Shown here: piece after piece, positions 44,548 to 54,721 of the stretch | Layout of the letters: each line of letters opens with the position of its first letter | Position numbering within the stretch: position 1 is the stretch's first letter | Origin: Variovorax sp. | GTDB lineage: Bacteria; Pseudomonadota; Gammaproteobacteria; Burkholderiales; Burkholderiaceae_C | Length of the DNA: 64,000 nt | Reading direction: 5' to 3' | NCBI GenBank assembly: GCA_025352265.1 | Contig: JANXTS010000016.1 | Location: 183,687-247,686 of the forward strand | The notes under the pieces: generated by a model | Database searches by the model: none | What the model was told of the DNA's origin: nothing | What the model saw: the letters and a program-made list of their open reading frames with translations, nothing else | Position numbers and translations under genes: made by a program

Positions 44548-47519
44548 CAGGCGGCGGCTTGTGCGGGTGGGGCGGGGAGCGCGGATAAGGCCGACGCTGC
44601 GGCCGCTTTGGCCTCGGCCTCGCGCTCGTCCTGCTCTTCGGCCCAGCGGTGGCTGCGCACCGATTGGTGCGCGAGCGCGGTGAGGATCAGCATGGTGGCG
44701 CCGAGCACCAGTGCGAGCACGCCGATGTCGAAGAAAAGCGCGCTCGGCACGTGCACTTCGCCCAGCAGCGGCAGATGCAGGTGCGCGGTATGCGTCGTCA
44801 TGAAAGGATAGCCCAGCACCACCGAGCCACCGCCGGTCACCAGCGCCAGCAGCAGGCCGATGGCGATCCAGCGCCGCGGATAGATGCGCAAGTGCTCCTC
44901 GACCCATTCGGTGCCCGACACGATGAACTGCAGCAGCAGCGCGACCGACATCACCAGCCCGGCGACAAAGCCACCGCCCGGCGCGTTATGCCCGCGCATG
45001 AAGAAGTAAATGGACACCAGCACTGCCAGCGGCAGCAGCAGGCGCACCAGCACCGCCGGCACCATCAGGTAGCCGACGGCCGTGTCTTTGGCGAGCCGTG
45101 GGTTGAGCAGGTCGCTGCTGCCGTCGTTCTGCGCGCGTTGTTGCGCTGGCAAGGCCATCGATTCGGGCGCCGGCCGAAAGCGGCGCAACAGCGCGTAGAT
45201 CGTGAGTGCGACCACGCCGAGCACGGTGATCTCGCCGAAGGTATCGAAGCCGCGGAAGTCGACCAGCATCACGTTGACGACATTGGTGCCGCCGCCTTCG
45301 GTCAACGCGTGTCCAAAAAAGAAGGGCGAGATGCTGAGCGGAAACGGCCGTGTCATGAAGAGCCACGCGAGTGACGCCATGCCCGCGCCCGCCGCTGTCG
45401 CCAACAGCAAGTCGCGACCGCGCCGGCTCCATTGCCCAACCTGTGTGCGAGTCGGCTGTGAAGCCTTTTTCCGCATCGGCAGCCAGCGCAGGCCGAGCAG
45501 CATCAGCACGGTGGTGACGGCCTCGACGACCAGCTGGGTCAGCGCCAAGTCGGGCGCTGAAAACCAGATGAAGGTGATGCAACAGACCAACCCGGCTCCC
45601 GAGGCCAGCATCAACGCGGCGAGCCGATGGAACTTGGCCTGCCACGCTGCGCCAAGCGCACATACGATGCCGATGAACCACGTCATCGCGAACATCGGCG
45701 AGAACGGCAGCAACTCACGCCCACCGCGTACTACCGGCGTTTGCCAGAGCGCAGCGCCCGCGGCAACGACAGCGAAGGCGATGAGCAGCAACAGTTGCGA
45801 CTGCAGCCGTCGCGTGCCAAGCAGACGCCGACTGCGGCGGCCCGCCTCGCTCAACTGTGCGAGCGCGTGCTCGAACATCCGTTGGCCATCGAAGCGGTGC
45901 AACAACGGTGTGTGCTCCAGAGCGCCCGCCGCGCGGCGCTTGCGTTGCAGCAGGTACAACACGGCACCACCGGCCAGCGCGACGAAGCTCATCATCAGCG
46001 GCAGATTGAAACCGTGCCACACCGCCAAGCTGTACTCGGGCAGTTCGCCGCCGACCACCGGCGCGGCCGCGGTCGCCAGCAAGGCGTCGATCGACCAGGC
46101 CGGTGCGACGCCCACGACCAGACAAATCAACACCAGCAGCTCGACCGGAACGCGCATCCAGCGCGGTGGCTCGTGCGGCGTACGTGGAACAGCGGGCGGC
46201 GCGCAGCTCGGGCCGAAGAACACGTCGAACACGAATCGCGCCGAATAGGCCACGCTGAAGATGCCCGCGAGTGTCGCGAGAATCGGCAGGCCCCAATTGA
46301 TCAACGGGGTCGATTGAATAAACACCGTTTCCGCGAAGAACATCTCCTTGGACAAAAAGCCGTTGAGCAGCGGCACACCGGCCATCGATGCGCTCGCGAT
46401 GATCGCCAGCGTCCCGGTGATCGGCATTAGCTTGAGCAGGCCGCTCAACTTGCGGATATCCCGCGTGCCGCTCTCGTGGTCGATGATGCCGGCCGCCATG
46501 AAGAGCGATGCCTTGAAGGTCGCGTGATTCATGATGTGGAAGACTGCGGCCACGGCGGCCATCGGACTGTTGAGCCCGAGCAGCAACGTAATAAGGCCGA
46601 GGTGCGAGATGGTCGAGTAGGCGAGCAGAGCCTTCAGGTCGCGCTGGAACATCGCGATGAAGCCGCCGAGCAGAAGCGTGATCGCTCCCGCACCGCCGAC
46701 CAGCCAAAACCACTCTTCGGTACCCGACAGCACGGGCCACAGGCGCGCCATCAGGAACACGCCGAGCTTCACCATCGTGGCCGAGTGAAGATAGGCCGAC
46801 ACGGGCGTCGGCGCTGCCATGGCGCGCGGCAACCAGAAGTGAAACGGAAACTGCGCGCTCTTGGTGAAGGCGCCGAGCAGCACAAGCACCAACACGACCG
46901 GGTATAGCGTGTCGCTGCGGATCAACTCGCCGGACGCCAGCACCACGTCCAGGTCGTAGCTGCCGACAATGCGGCCCAACACCAGCACGCCGGCCAGCAA
47001 ACAGAGCCCACCCGCACCGGTCACGGTCAGTGCCATGCGCGCACCGCGTCGGGCGTCACGACGGTGGTGCCAGTAGCCGATGAGCAGGAAAGAGAAGAGG
47101 CTGGTGAGCTCCCAGAACAGCACCATCTGCATCAGGTTGCCTGAGAGCACCACGCCCATCATCGCGCCCATGAAAGCGAGAAAGAACGAGAAAAAGCGCG
47201 GTACCGGGTCGGATGCCGACATGTAGTAGCGCGCATACAGCACTACCAGCGCGCCGATGCCGAGAACCAGCATGCAAAACAGCCACGCGAAACCGTCCAT
47301 GCGAAAGACGAGATTCAAGCCTAGTTCAGGTAGCCATTCGATCTTTTGCCGAAGCACGTTGCCGTTGGCCAGTCGCGGAAAAAACCAGGCCGTTTGAATC
47401 GCACAGCCCAGCGCGACGAGTCCTGCCAGAGTCGACTCCCGATTGCGCGCGTTGGAAGGCAGCAGCGCTGCCAGCAAGCTGGCAATGAAGGGGAGGGCGA
47501 CGAGGAAAACCAATGGCAT
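44547..47519 (-). CDS. mrpA: Cation/proton antiporter subunit A, fused A/B
   Basis: 990-residue NuoL-like main subunit with a fused MrpB domain at its C-terminus, as in rhizobial PhaAB. The N-terminal part has FWELTSLFSFLLIGYWH, the channel lysine in GAFTKSAQFPFHFWLPRAMAAPTPVSAYLHSATMV (two joined motifs), and HIMNHATFKASLFM. The last 140 residues carry the MrpB hallmark HNAPGGGFVAGLV. With C-G this forms a six-gene Pha-type system exporting Na+ or K+ against protons, for pH and salt homeostasis. First gene of the operon. Confidence 0.92.
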   Translation of the reverse strand: MPLVFLVALPFIASLLAALLPSNARNRESTLAGLVALGCAIQTAWFFPRLANGNVLRQKIEWLPELGLNLVFRMDGFAWLFCMLVLGIGALVVLYARYYMSASDPVPRFFSFFLAFMGAMMGVVLSGNLMQMVLFWELTSLFSFLLIGYWHHRRDARRGARMALTVTGAGGLCLLAGVLVLGRIVGSYDLDVVLASGELIRSDTLYPVVLVLVLLGAFTKSAQFPFHFWLPRAMAAPTPVSAYLHSATMVKLGVFLMARLWPVLSGTEEWFWLVGGAGAITLLLGGFIAMFQRDLKALLAYSTISHLGLITLLLGLNSPMAAVAAVFHIMNHATFKASLFMAAGIIDHESGTRDIRKLSGLLKLMPITGTLAIIASASMAGVPLLNGFLSKEMFFAETVFIQSTPLINWGLPILATLAGIFSVAYSARFVFDVFFGPSCAPPAVPRTPHEPPRWMRVPVELLVLICLVVGVAPAWSIDALLATAAAPVVGGELPEYSLAVWHGFNLPLMMSFVALAGGAVLYLLQRKRRAAGALEHTPLLHRFDGQRMFEHALAQLSEAGRRSRRLLGTRRLQSQLLLLIAFAVVAAGAALWQTPVVRGGRELLPFSPMFAMTWFIGIVCALGAAWQAKFHRLAALMLASGAGLVCCITFIWFSAPDLALTQLVVEAVTTVLMLLGLRWLPMRKKASQPTRTQVGQWSRRGRDLLLATAAGAGMASLAWLFMTRPFPLSISPFFFGHALTEGGGTNVVNVMLVDFRGFDTFGEITVLGVVALTIYALLRRFRPAPESMALPAQQRAQNDGSSDLLNPRLAKDTAVGYLMVPAVLVRLLLPLAVLVSIYFFMRGHNAPGGGFVAGLVMSVALLLQFIVSGTEWVEEHLRIYPRRWIAIGLLLALVTGGGSVVLGYPFMTTHTAHLHLPLLGEVHVPSALFFDIGVLALVLGATMLILTALAHQSVRSHRWAEEQDEREAEAKAAAASALSALPAPPAQAAA

Positions 47520-47757
47520 TGAAGGTAATTCTATCGAGCGTATTTTTTCGTTTTACCGCCGGTACGTGGGGCGTTTTGGTTAACTCATGCGCACCTTGCT
47601 GCCTCATGCAAAGCGCCTGCGATGCCTGCTGCAGGACGAGGCCCACCGAGATAAGCGAGTTCTTGGCGCCGTATGGAAATGGCACGGCCAGGCCAGAGAT
47701 CTTGACGAGCTGCGGCCGAAGGTGAGAACGGGTGGCGTGCCGGAGCCGCCGTCCGAA
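47520..47757. other. Intergenic stretch without recognisable gene
   Basis: Between the mrpA start and crcB stop. Frames read through it in several phases but none shows a family pattern. It should hold the antiporter promoter near 47530-47570, where AT content rises (ATTTTTTCG). Confidence 0.5.
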
Positions 47758-48135
47758 TTACGCCAGCATGGATTGGGCCGCACGAAAGCCGAGCCAGGTC
47801 AGGCATAGCGAGCCGCCCAGATGCAGCGCGATGGTGCCGAGCGCCAAACCGGCGCGGCCCTGCAGCAGCATGCCGACGACCTCGGCGGAGAAGCTGGAAA
47901 ACGTGGTCAGCGTGCCGAGGAAGCCAGTGATCGCCATAAGCCGCCAGGCCGGGTCGACGTCTGGAAAAGCATCGAAGGCTGCTATGCAGATTCCGATGAG
48001 GAAGCCGCCGACCAGATTGACCGCCAGCGTGCCCCACGGCAAGGCGCCGCCGGGGTTGAGCCAAAGCTGGACGCCCCACCGCAACAGAGCGCCTAAACAA
48101 GCGGCGATGCAGATGACGAGGCCTTGCAGGAACAT
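47758..48135 (-). CDS. crcB: Fluoride ion channel FluC/CrcB
   Basis: 125-residue four-helix fluoride exporter. The family signature GFLGTLTTFSSFSAE and the N-terminal GALLRWG with NLVGGFLIG are present. One subunit is encoded, so the channel is a dual-topology homodimer. No fluoride riboswitch could be seen upstream, where instead a transporter remnant lies. Downstream 238 bases to the antiporter operon hold no recognisable gene. Confidence 0.93.
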   Translation of the reverse strand: MFLQGLVICIAACLGALLRWGVQLWLNPGGALPWGTLAVNLVGGFLIGICIAAFDAFPDVDPAWRLMAITGFLGTLTTFSSFSAEVVGMLLQGRAGLALGTIALHLGGSLCLTWLGFRAAQSMLA

Positions 48136-48142
48136 GGTTTAG

Positions 48143-48283
48143 CTACCTTTCTACGCCCATCATCGGGTCGGAAGAGATGATGACGATGCTCGGGAAAATC
48201 GTGATGGACGCGATGCAGACTACCAAACAAAACAAGAAAGGAATGGCCGCCTTGGCGATCAGGTGGCTGTCTTTGCCGGTCAT
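48143..48283 (-). pseudogene. 3' remnant of a TRAP transporter large permease (dctM)
   Basis: A 46-codon frame from ATG 48281-48283 to TAG 48143-48145 reads LIAKAAIPFLFCLVVCIASITIFPSIV and ends soon after, the typical last helix and tail of TRAP DctM subunits. The other 380 or so residues, and any dctP/dctQ genes, are missing. A terminator of the upstream gene lies only 55 bases before it. It is therefore a leftover of a deleted TRAP operon, unless translated as a small membrane peptide. Confidence 0.6.
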
Positions 48284-48337
48284 GCTGATACCGTCGTTGC
48301 ACTGGCGCCGCCATGCGTCATGCGTCGACGCAGACGC

Positions 48338-48362
48338 AAAAAAACCGCCCGTAGGCGGCTTC
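48338..48362 (-). terminator. Rho-independent terminator after comEA-like gene
   Basis: On the minus strand GCCGCC-TAC-GGGCGG followed by seven T. The strong GC stem and T-run fit an intrinsic terminator for the comEA-like gene, about 45 bases after its stop. Confidence 0.85.
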
Positions 48363-48406
48363 TTGGTTGCTGTTGACTTCGTCTTGAAATCGCAGCGCTG
48401 ATCCGA

Positions 48407-48775
48407 TCACTGCTTGACGGCGACCTTCGGCTTGGCGTCTTCCTTGACGTCTGCTTTGGCGACCGTTGCGCTTTTGGCCGACTTCGCCGGTACGGCATCG
48501 ACTGCGCCCTTGAAAGCTTCACCGTTAACGGTCAAACCTTGGTTCGACAGCTTGCTGGCCGTCTTGGCCTTGACGCCTTTGACGCGGCTCATGAGGTCGG
48601 GCCAGTCCTTGAACTGGCTGGTGGTGCGCGCGTCAATAATGCGCTTCGACATGGCTGGACCGATGCCCTTGAGGCCGTCGAGTTCGGCGGCGGTGCCCTT
48701 GTTGGCATCGACTGCGGCGAACGAGGCGATCGCAAACACCATGGCGGCAAGCGCCGCTGCAAATTTCTTGAACAT
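48407..48775 (-). CDS. ComEA-like helix-hairpin-helix protein
   Basis: 122-residue exported protein. Signal peptide FKKFAAALAAMVFAIASFA; mature start AVDANKGTAAELDGLKGIGPAMSKRII is the ComEA opening with one HhH pair (GLKGIGP...). A Lys/Ala-rich tail (residues 85-122) may bind DNA nonspecifically. It probably binds DNA in the periplasm, perhaps in DNA uptake; no other competence genes are here. Confidence 0.85.
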   Translation of the reverse strand: MFKKFAAALAAMVFAIASFAAVDANKGTAAELDGLKGIGPAMSKRIIDARTTSQFKDWPDLMSRVKGVKAKTASKLSNQGLTVNGEAFKGAVDAVPAKSAKSATVAKADVKEDAKPKVAVKQ

Positions 48776-48941
48776 GATTTCTACTCCCTGATTTGTTGAT
48801 ATGAAAGCGCCGCCGCAAGGCGCGCCGGCTTCGTTTCAACGAAGTCGCAACAGAGGGCGTTGACCGGGATTTCCCAATCCAAATGTCTCAATACCCACGC
48901 CGTAAAACTCTTCAAATCTTGGAGTGTTCCTCAGAGCTCTT

Positions 48942-50120
48942 TCAGAGTTCTTCAACACGCCTGGGCGGGTAGCTATCCCATGCCTGGCAGCCTGGGCAGT
49001 GCCAGAAATACTGGTGCGCCTCAAAGCCGCAAGCGGCGCATCGATAACGCATCAGAGGTCGCGTAGCCTGATCGAGCGCGCGCTGCACCTGCGGATGAAA
49101 CTGCTCGTGGGTCAGCGTTTCTCCAGCAAGCCAACGCGATGCCGCCACCAGCGAAGGCTGATGCGACAGATGCGCAATGTAGCCGTCGCGTGGCGTCGGT
49201 GCTTCGGCGAAGCTAAGGTCGTCTGGCAGGATCGGCGTGCCGCCAAGGGAGATGACGGCCTCGAGTACATCGATCGATGGCGACGCGGCATAACGGCGCT
49301 GCAGCAACGCCAGCGCTTCGCCTGCACGTTGCGACCCTATGGCCGCCTGCTGCAGAGACACCGCGAACAGCGGCAACGCTAGCGGCGCAGTTTCCGACAA
49401 GGCCATCAGTGTCTCGAAGGCCGCTGCCGACTCGCCGTTGCGCAGTTGGAGGTTGGCGGTGTCGATCGCCGGCCGCGGGGCTTGCGGCGCCAGAGCGGTC
49501 GCTTGTCTGAGCAATTGCGTTGCAGCAGCGAGATTGCCCGCTGTGGTCTGCTCAATTGCTTGCTCGCACAGATGATGGGCGCGGCGCGTGCTGTAGCTGG
49601 CCTGGTCCGAGTCGTCGAGTTTTTGCGCGACCTCGGCCGCCTGCGTCCATTCGCGCGAACGCTCGTAGATCGCCAGCAACGACAGACGGGCTTCGTTTTC
49701 GTAGCGCGTACCTTCGAGCTTTTGCAATGCGGCCTCGGCGCGGTCGAGCAAACCGGCGCGCAGGAAGTCTTGCGCCAATGCATGCTGCGCGCGGTCGCGA
49801 TCGGCACGGCTCAGATCGCCGCGTCCCAACAGATGTTCGTGCACGCGCACAGCGCGCTGGTACTCGCCGCGCCGCCGGAACAGGTTGCCGAGCGCGAAAT
49901 GCAGCTCCTGCGTGTCGGGGTCGTTTTGTACTGCCTCGATGAAAGCGTCGATGGCCTGGTCCTGCTGTTCGTTGAGCAGAAAGTTGAGGCCACGGAAGTA
50001 AGCCTTGGGCGCTTGTCGGTTCTCCAGCTTCAACTGCCGCAGGTCGAAGCGCGAGGCCAGCCAGCCAAGAACAAAAGCGATCGGCAGGCCAAGCAGTAGC
50101 CAGCTGAAGTCAAAGTCCAT
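48942..50120 (-). CDS. lapB: Lipopolysaccharide assembly protein LapB (YciM)
   Basis: 392 residues. N-terminal membrane anchor (FSWLLLGLPIAFVLGWLASRF), a run of about nine TPR repeats, and a C-terminal rubredoxin-like metal site with C-x2-CG and CPGC (YRCAACGF, WHCPGCQAW). In E. coli LapB controls LpxC proteolysis by FtsH and LPS transport coupling. Start ATG 50118-50120 overlaps lapA by 11 bases. Confidence 0.93.
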   Translation of the reverse strand: MDFDFSWLLLGLPIAFVLGWLASRFDLRQLKLENRQAPKAYFRGLNFLLNEQQDQAIDAFIEAVQNDPDTQELHFALGNLFRRRGEYQRAVRVHEHLLGRGDLSRADRDRAQHALAQDFLRAGLLDRAEAALQKLEGTRYENEARLSLLAIYERSREWTQAAEVAQKLDDSDQASYSTRRAHHLCEQAIEQTTAGNLAAATQLLRQATALAPQAPRPAIDTANLQLRNGESAAAFETLMALSETAPLALPLFAVSLQQAAIGSQRAGEALALLQRRYAASPSIDVLEAVISLGGTPILPDDLSFAEAPTPRDGYIAHLSHQPSLVAASRWLAGETLTHEQFHPQVQRALDQATRPLMRYRCAACGFEAHQYFWHCPGCQAWDSYPPRRVEEL

Positions 50121-50409
50121 GTTGTCGCGCCACAGGCGGTTCCACATTGGCCGTCGAGAGCGCCGTTGCGGCGGGCAGAGTCTCCGGTACTCGCGTCGCG
50201 GCGACGCGGTGCTTCCACCAGCCCGGCAGCATGCCGAGGGCACCGACTACCAGGCCGCCGGTGAACGCGGCCAACACGACCAGCACGAGCGGTGCGCGCC
50301 AAAAGGTGCCGAAGAAGAAATAGACCGTCGCGTCTTGCTGGTTGTTCAGCGCAAATGCGAAGAGGGTAAAGAAAATGGCTGCCTTGAGCAGCCACAGAAG
50401 ATATTTCAT
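50110..50409 (-). CDS. lapA: LapA domain (DUF1049) membrane protein
   Basis: 99-residue protein with two helices (YLLWLLKAAIFFTLFAFALNNQ and LVLVVLAAFTGGLVVGALG), the LapA pattern with NNQQDATVYFF between. Co-expressed with LapB. Start ATG 50407-50409. Confidence 0.9.
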   Translation of the reverse strand: MKYLLWLLKAAIFFTLFAFALNNQQDATVYFFFGTFWRAPLVLVVLAAFTGGLVVGALGMLPGWWKHRVAATRVPETLPAATALSTANVEPPVARQHGL

Positions 50410-50440
50410 GCGCGTCCCCGTTGGCGACACGATTTTGCCA

Positions 50441-50755
50441 TCAGCCCTTACGGCTCGCGGCGTCGAGCTCAGCGGTGCGCGCGTCGACTGCTTCGCGCAA
50501 TGCCTTGCCAGGCTTGAAATGTGGCACCCGCTTTTCTGGGATCTGCACGCTCTCGCCTGAACGCGGATTGCGTCCGATGCGTGGTGGTCGCCGATTGACC
50601 GAGAAACTGCAAAAGCCGCGAATCTCGATTCGATGTCCGCGGACGAGCGCTTCGCTCATCGCGTCGAGGATCGTCTTGACGGCGTACTCGGCATCCCGAT
50701 GCGTCAGCTGCGCGAACCGGGCTGCAAGTTCTTCGACGAGGTCAGAGCGTGTCAT
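50441..50755 (-). CDS. ihfB: Integration host factor beta subunit
   Basis: 104-residue HU-family DNA-bending protein. [10 protein letters not shown] opening, beta-arm [33 protein letters not shown] (two overlapping pieces) with the intercalating Pro in RNPRSG. Start ATG 50753-50755. Follows rpsA across a terminator-like hairpin, as in many proteobacteria. Confidence 0.93.
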   Translation of the reverse strand: MTRSDLVEELAARFAQLTHRDAEYAVKTILDAMSEALVRGHRIEIRGFCSFSVNRRPPRIGRNPRSGESVQIPEKRVPHFKPGKALREAVDARTAELDAASRKG

Positions 50756-50778
50756 AGGCCGCAAGAAAAACGGAGCCG

Positions 50779-50815
50779 AAAAAAAAGACAGAGCGGCCAC
50801 TTGGCCGGCTCTGTC
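50779..50815 (-). terminator. Intrinsic terminator or attenuator after rpsA
   Basis: Minus strand GACAGAG-CCGGCC-AAGT-GGCCG-CTCTGTC followed by eight T, only 14 bases after the rpsA stop and 24 before ihfB. The strong hairpin should end most rpsA transcripts and limit read-through into ihfB. Confidence 0.88.
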
Positions 50816-50828
50816 TCGCGGTCGCAGC

Positions 50829-52517
50829 TTACTTGCTGTCGTTGTTGTCCAGCTTGGCGCGCAACAATGCGCCCAGGCTGGTGGTGCCCGCGTTTTCGCG
50901 TGCCGATTGCTGGCTCAGGTTGGCCATGGCGCCTTGTTCGTCGACCATGTCCTTCTGCTTGATCGACAGCTGGATGTTGCGGGTCTTGCGATCCACGTTC
51001 AACACCACGGCGGTGACTTCGTCGCCTTCCTTCAGCACGTTGCGAGCATCTTCCACGCGGTCGCGCGAGATTTCGCTAGCGCGAAGGTAACCGAGGATGT
51101 CTTCGCCGAGGTCGATCTCAGCGCCCTTGGCGTCGACGGTCTTGACCTTGCCGGTAACGATCTGGCCCTTGTCGTTCACGGTCGTGAACGTGGTGAACGG
51201 ATCGCTGTCGAGTTGCTTGATACCGAGGCTGATGCGTTCGCGGTCGACATCGACTGCCAACACCAGCGCTTCGACTTCCTGGCCCTTCTTGTAGTTGCGA
51301 ACGGCGGTTTCGCCGGTTTCGTTCCAAGAGAGGTCCGAGAGGTGAACCAGACCGTCGATGCCTGCTGCCAAGCCGACGAACACGCCGAAGTCAGTGATCG
51401 ACTTGATCGGGCCCTTGACGCGGTCGCCACGTTTCGTGTTTTGAGCGAACTCTTGCCACGGGTTGGCCTTGCACTGCTTCATGCCCAGGCTGATACGGCG
51501 CTTGTCTTCGTCGATTTCGAGGACCATGACTTCGACTTCATCGCCCAGGGAGACGATCTTGTTCGGAGCGATGTTCTTGTTGGTCCAATCCATTTCAGAG
51601 ACGTGCACCAGGCCTTCGATGCCGGGTTCGAGTTCGACAAACGCGCCGTAGTCGGCGATGTTCGTGACCTTGCCGAACAGGCGAGTCGATTGCGGGTAAC
51701 GGCGCGAAACGCCCATCCACGGATCGTCGCCCATTTGCTTCAGACCCAGCGAGACACGGTTCTTTTCGGTGTCGAACTTGAGGATCTTGGCGGTGATTTC
51801 CTGGCCGGCCTGAACGACTTCGCTCGGGTGGCGAACACGGCGCCATGCCATGTCGGTGATGTGCAGCAGGCCATCGATACCGCCGAGGTCGACGAACGCA
51901 CCGTATTCGGTGATGTTCTTGACAACACCGCGCACGACCGCGCCTTCTTTCAACGTCTCCATCAGCTTGGCGCGCTCTTCGCCCATGCTGGCTTCGACCA
52001 CGGCACGACGCGACAACACCACGTTGTTGCGCTTGCGGTCGAGCTTGATGACCTTGAATTCGAGGGTCTTGTTTTCGTACGGGGTCAGGTCCTTGATGGG
52101 ACGCGTATCGATCAGCGAACCCGGCAGGAATGCGCGGATGCCGTTGACCAGAACGGTCAGGCCGCCCTTGACCTTGCCGCTGGTGGTACCGGTGACGAAG
52201 TCGCCCGACTCCAGGGCTTTTTCAAGCGCCAGCCACGAAGCCAGACGCTTGGCGGTGTCGCGCGACAAGATGGTGTCGCCGTAGCCGTTTTCGACGCTGC
52301 CGATGGCAACGGAAACGAAGTCGCCGGCCTGCACTTCGAGTTCGCCCTTGTCGTTCTTGAACTCCTCGATCGGCACATACGCTTCGGACTTGAGCCCGGC
52401 GTTGACAACGACGTGGTTGTGTTCGACACGGATGACTTCGGCCGTGATGACCTCGCCAGTACGCATCTCGGAACGCTTCAGCGATTCTTCGAACAGGTCA
52501 GCAAAAGATTCAGACAT
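50829..52517 (-). CDS. rpsA: 30S ribosomal protein S1
   Basis: 562 residues with six S1 RNA-binding repeats (for example [43 protein letters not shown] in two pieces, [28 protein letters not shown]). Needed for mRNA recruitment to the ribosome. Start ATG at the 52517 end, with GGAAGGAACC upstream. Its 180-base leader separates it from aroA-cmk and may have its own promoter. Confidence 0.96.
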   Translation of the reverse strand: MSESFADLFEESLKRSEMRTGEVITAEVIRVEHNHVVVNAGLKSEAYVPIEEFKNDKGELEVQAGDFVSVAIGSVENGYGDTILSRDTAKRLASWLALEKALESGDFVTGTTSGKVKGGLTVLVNGIRAFLPGSLIDTRPIKDLTPYENKTLEFKVIKLDRKRNNVVLSRRAVVEASMGEERAKLMETLKEGAVVRGVVKNITEYGAFVDLGGIDGLLHITDMAWRRVRHPSEVVQAGQEITAKILKFDTEKNRVSLGLKQMGDDPWMGVSRRYPQSTRLFGKVTNIADYGAFVELEPGIEGLVHVSEMDWTNKNIAPNKIVSLGDEVEVMVLEIDEDKRRISLGMKQCKANPWQEFAQNTKRGDRVKGPIKSITDFGVFVGLAAGIDGLVHLSDLSWNETGETAVRNYKKGQEVEALVLAVDVDRERISLGIKQLDSDPFTTFTTVNDKGQIVTGKVKTVDAKGAEIDLGEDILGYLRASEISRDRVEDARNVLKEGDEVTAVVLNVDRKTRNIQLSIKQKDMVDEQGAMANLSQQSARENAGTTSLGALLRAKLDNNDSK

Positions 52518-52672
52518 TTATGGTTCCTTCCGTCAGCCAGGGTGAACAGCGCCAGTGCGAAATTGCGGGCGGCTGGGCGAAGTTATCGCCAGGTCTGTAG
52601 ACGGCGGTTGTGGGCAAGTAGCCCGGGTTGAGTTGAAAAACCAGCAGGCCGGTGCGCTTGTCGCGCGACGGG

Positions 52673-52698
52673 GACCGGCTGGAACCACGCAGCCGGTC
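52673..52698 (-). terminator. Hairpin at end of aroA-cmk
   Basis: Minus strand GACCGGCTG - 8-base loop - CAGCCGGTC, a perfect 9-bp stem overlapping the aroA-cmk stop codon, without a T-run. It may attenuate read-through into rpsA or protect the 3' end. Confidence 0.45.
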
Positions 52699-54715
52699 AA
52701 GCTTCCTTGAAGGGCTGCGTTTGCTGCCACCACGCCAACACCTGATCGACCGACTGTTCGATCGAAAGGCTGGAGTTGTCGAGGCGGCGAGCATCTTGCG
52801 CGGGTTTAAGGGGCGCCACGCTGCGGGACGAGTCCCTTGCGTCGCGTGCTTCCAAATCAGCGCGAAGACCGTCGAGTGTAGTTGAAATACCCTTTGAAAT
52901 CAATTGCTTATACCTGCGCTCGGCGCGATGCGCAGCACTTGCCGTCAGGTAAATCTTCAGCGGCGCATCCGGGAAGATGACGGTGCCCATGTCCCGGCCG
53001 TCGGCCACCAGGCCGGGTAGCCGCTGAAAGCTCTTTTGCAGGGCGGACAAGGCCTCGCGTACCGCAGGCAAGGCCGACACGCGCGATGCGTCCATGCCGG
53101 CGGCTTCGCTCCGGATAGCATCGGTCACGTCTTCTTCGGCGAGCATGACCTTGCCTTCGATGAAACTCAGCGGCAGTGAGCGGGCCATGTCGGCGATTTG
53201 CGCCTCGCACGATGGCTCGGGGGTGAGGCCGTTGCGCCGCATTGCGAGGCCAGTCACGCGGTACAGCGAGCCCGAATCAAGATAGTGATAGCCGAGCCGG
53301 TACGCCACTTCGACCGCCAGCGTGCCCTTGCCGGAAGCGGTTGGCCCGTCGATACAAATGACCGGCACTTCGGCGGCCCTCACCACCGAAAACAGCGTTT
53401 CAAAGTAGTCAGGAAAGGTCTTGGCGACACAACGCGGGTCGAGGATACGAACGGCGATCCGGTCCGGATTGAAGGCTGCGAGCGAAAAGCACATGGCGAC
53501 ACGGTGATCGTCATAGGTGTGGATACTGGCGGCGCGCCACGCGCTTGGCGGCAAGGGGTGTATTCGAATGAAATCCGGTCCGGTTTCGACGGTAGCGCCC
53601 AACTTCTGCAACTCGTTCGCCATCGCGTCGATGCGGTCGGTTTCCTTTACGCGCCAACTGGCGATGTTGCGCAGCGTGCTCGGTCCGTCGGCGTAAAGCG
53701 CCATGATGGCGAGCGTCATCGCGGCGTCGGGAATGTGGTTGGCGTCAAGATCGATTGCCTTCAATGGCCATGCGCCGCGCCGCGCCTCGAGCCAATTGGC
53801 GCCGCTCGTGATGTCGGCGCCCATCTGCCGTGCGGCTTCGACGAAGCGGATGTCGCCCTGGATGGAGTCGGCACCGACGCCTTCGATTCGGAGTGGCGTC
53901 ACGACGCCGCTCGGAGTAGCCGCACTGGTCGCGATCGCGCCTAGCGCGATGAAGTAACTGGCGGACGAAGCATCGGCCTCGACATGAATGTCGCCCGGCG
54001 AACGGTAGCGGCTGCCAGCAGGAATCGTGAAACGTTCCCAGCCATCACGACGAACGACGATGCCAAAGCGCGCAAGTAAATTAAGCGTGATCTCGATGTA
54101 GGGCTTTGAAATCAATTCGCCCATCACCTCAATCACGATGTCGCGCGTCGCGGCAATCGGCAGTGCTAACAGCAAAGCCGTCAGGAACTGGCTCGACACA
54201 TCCCCACGCACGCGAATCGGCGTGTCGAGCGCCAGCGCGCCGTGGTCGACCGGATGAATCAGCAAGGGCGGAAACCCCGGGTTGCCGAGGTAGTCGATGC
54301 GGCAGCCGAACTGCGTGAGCGCATCGACCAAATCGCCGATCGGTCGCTCGTGCATGCGCGGCACGCCGCTCAATTCGAACTCGCCACCGAGCAGCGCCAA
54401 CGCGGCGGTCAACGGCCGCATGGCTGTGCCGGCATTGCCGAGAAATAGGGCCGCCGAAGCGACGCCGAGTTGGCCGCCCAACCCTTCGATGCGCGTGGTT
54501 CCACCGTCGCGCCGCACACCGCACCCGAGTTGGACCAGGGCGTCCAGCATCACGCGCGTGTCGTCGGAATCGAGCAGGTCGTGCACGGTTGTCGTGCCGC
54601 TAGCGAGCGCGGCCAGCAACAACACGCGGTTCGAGATGCTCTTGGAGCCGGGCAGTTGCACCGTGCCTGCCGCGGCGACCAGCGGGGGCAGGTCGAGAAA
54701 TGGCGTCGAAAACAT
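52697..54715 (-). CDS. aroA-cmk: Fused EPSP synthase / cytidylate kinase
   Basis: 672-residue bifunctional protein. Residues 1 to about 440 are 3-phosphoshikimate 1-carboxyvinyltransferase ([60 protein letters not shown]). Residues from about 450 are CMP kinase with P-loop GPTASGKGT and LDSGSLYR. Sites look intact in both halves. The fusion joins the sixth shikimate step with nucleotide metabolism. In many relatives the genes are separate but adjacent. Follows tyrA by 6 bases. Confidence 0.95.
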   Translation of the reverse strand: MFSTPFLDLPPLVAAAGTVQLPGSKSISNRVLLLAALASGTTTVHDLLDSDDTRVMLDALVQLGCGVRRDGGTTRIEGLGGQLGVASAALFLGNAGTAMRPLTAALALLGGEFELSGVPRMHERPIGDLVDALTQFGCRIDYLGNPGFPPLLIHPVDHGALALDTPIRVRGDVSSQFLTALLLALPIAATRDIVIEVMGELISKPYIEITLNLLARFGIVVRRDGWERFTIPAGSRYRSPGDIHVEADASSASYFIALGAIATSAATPSGVVTPLRIEGVGADSIQGDIRFVEAARQMGADITSGANWLEARRGAWPLKAIDLDANHIPDAAMTLAIMALYADGPSTLRNIASWRVKETDRIDAMANELQKLGATVETGPDFIRIHPLPPSAWRAASIHTYDDHRVAMCFSLAAFNPDRIAVRILDPRCVAKTFPDYFETLFSVVRAAEVPVICIDGPTASGKGTLAVEVAYRLGYHYLDSGSLYRVTGLAMRRNGLTPEPSCEAQIADMARSLPLSFIEGKVMLAEEDVTDAIRSEAAGMDASRVSALPAVREALSALQKSFQRLPGLVADGRDMGTVIFPDAPLKIYLTASAAHRAERRYKQLISKGISTTLDGLRADLEARDARDSSRSVAPLKPAQDARRLDNSSLSIEQSVDQVLAWWQQTQPFKEA

Positions 54716-54721
54716 CGGGCG

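Noticed and set aside
48136..48300. Fluoride riboswitch before crcB
   Set aside because: The upstream bases encode the dctM remnant and do not show the conserved riboswitch pseudoknot pattern.
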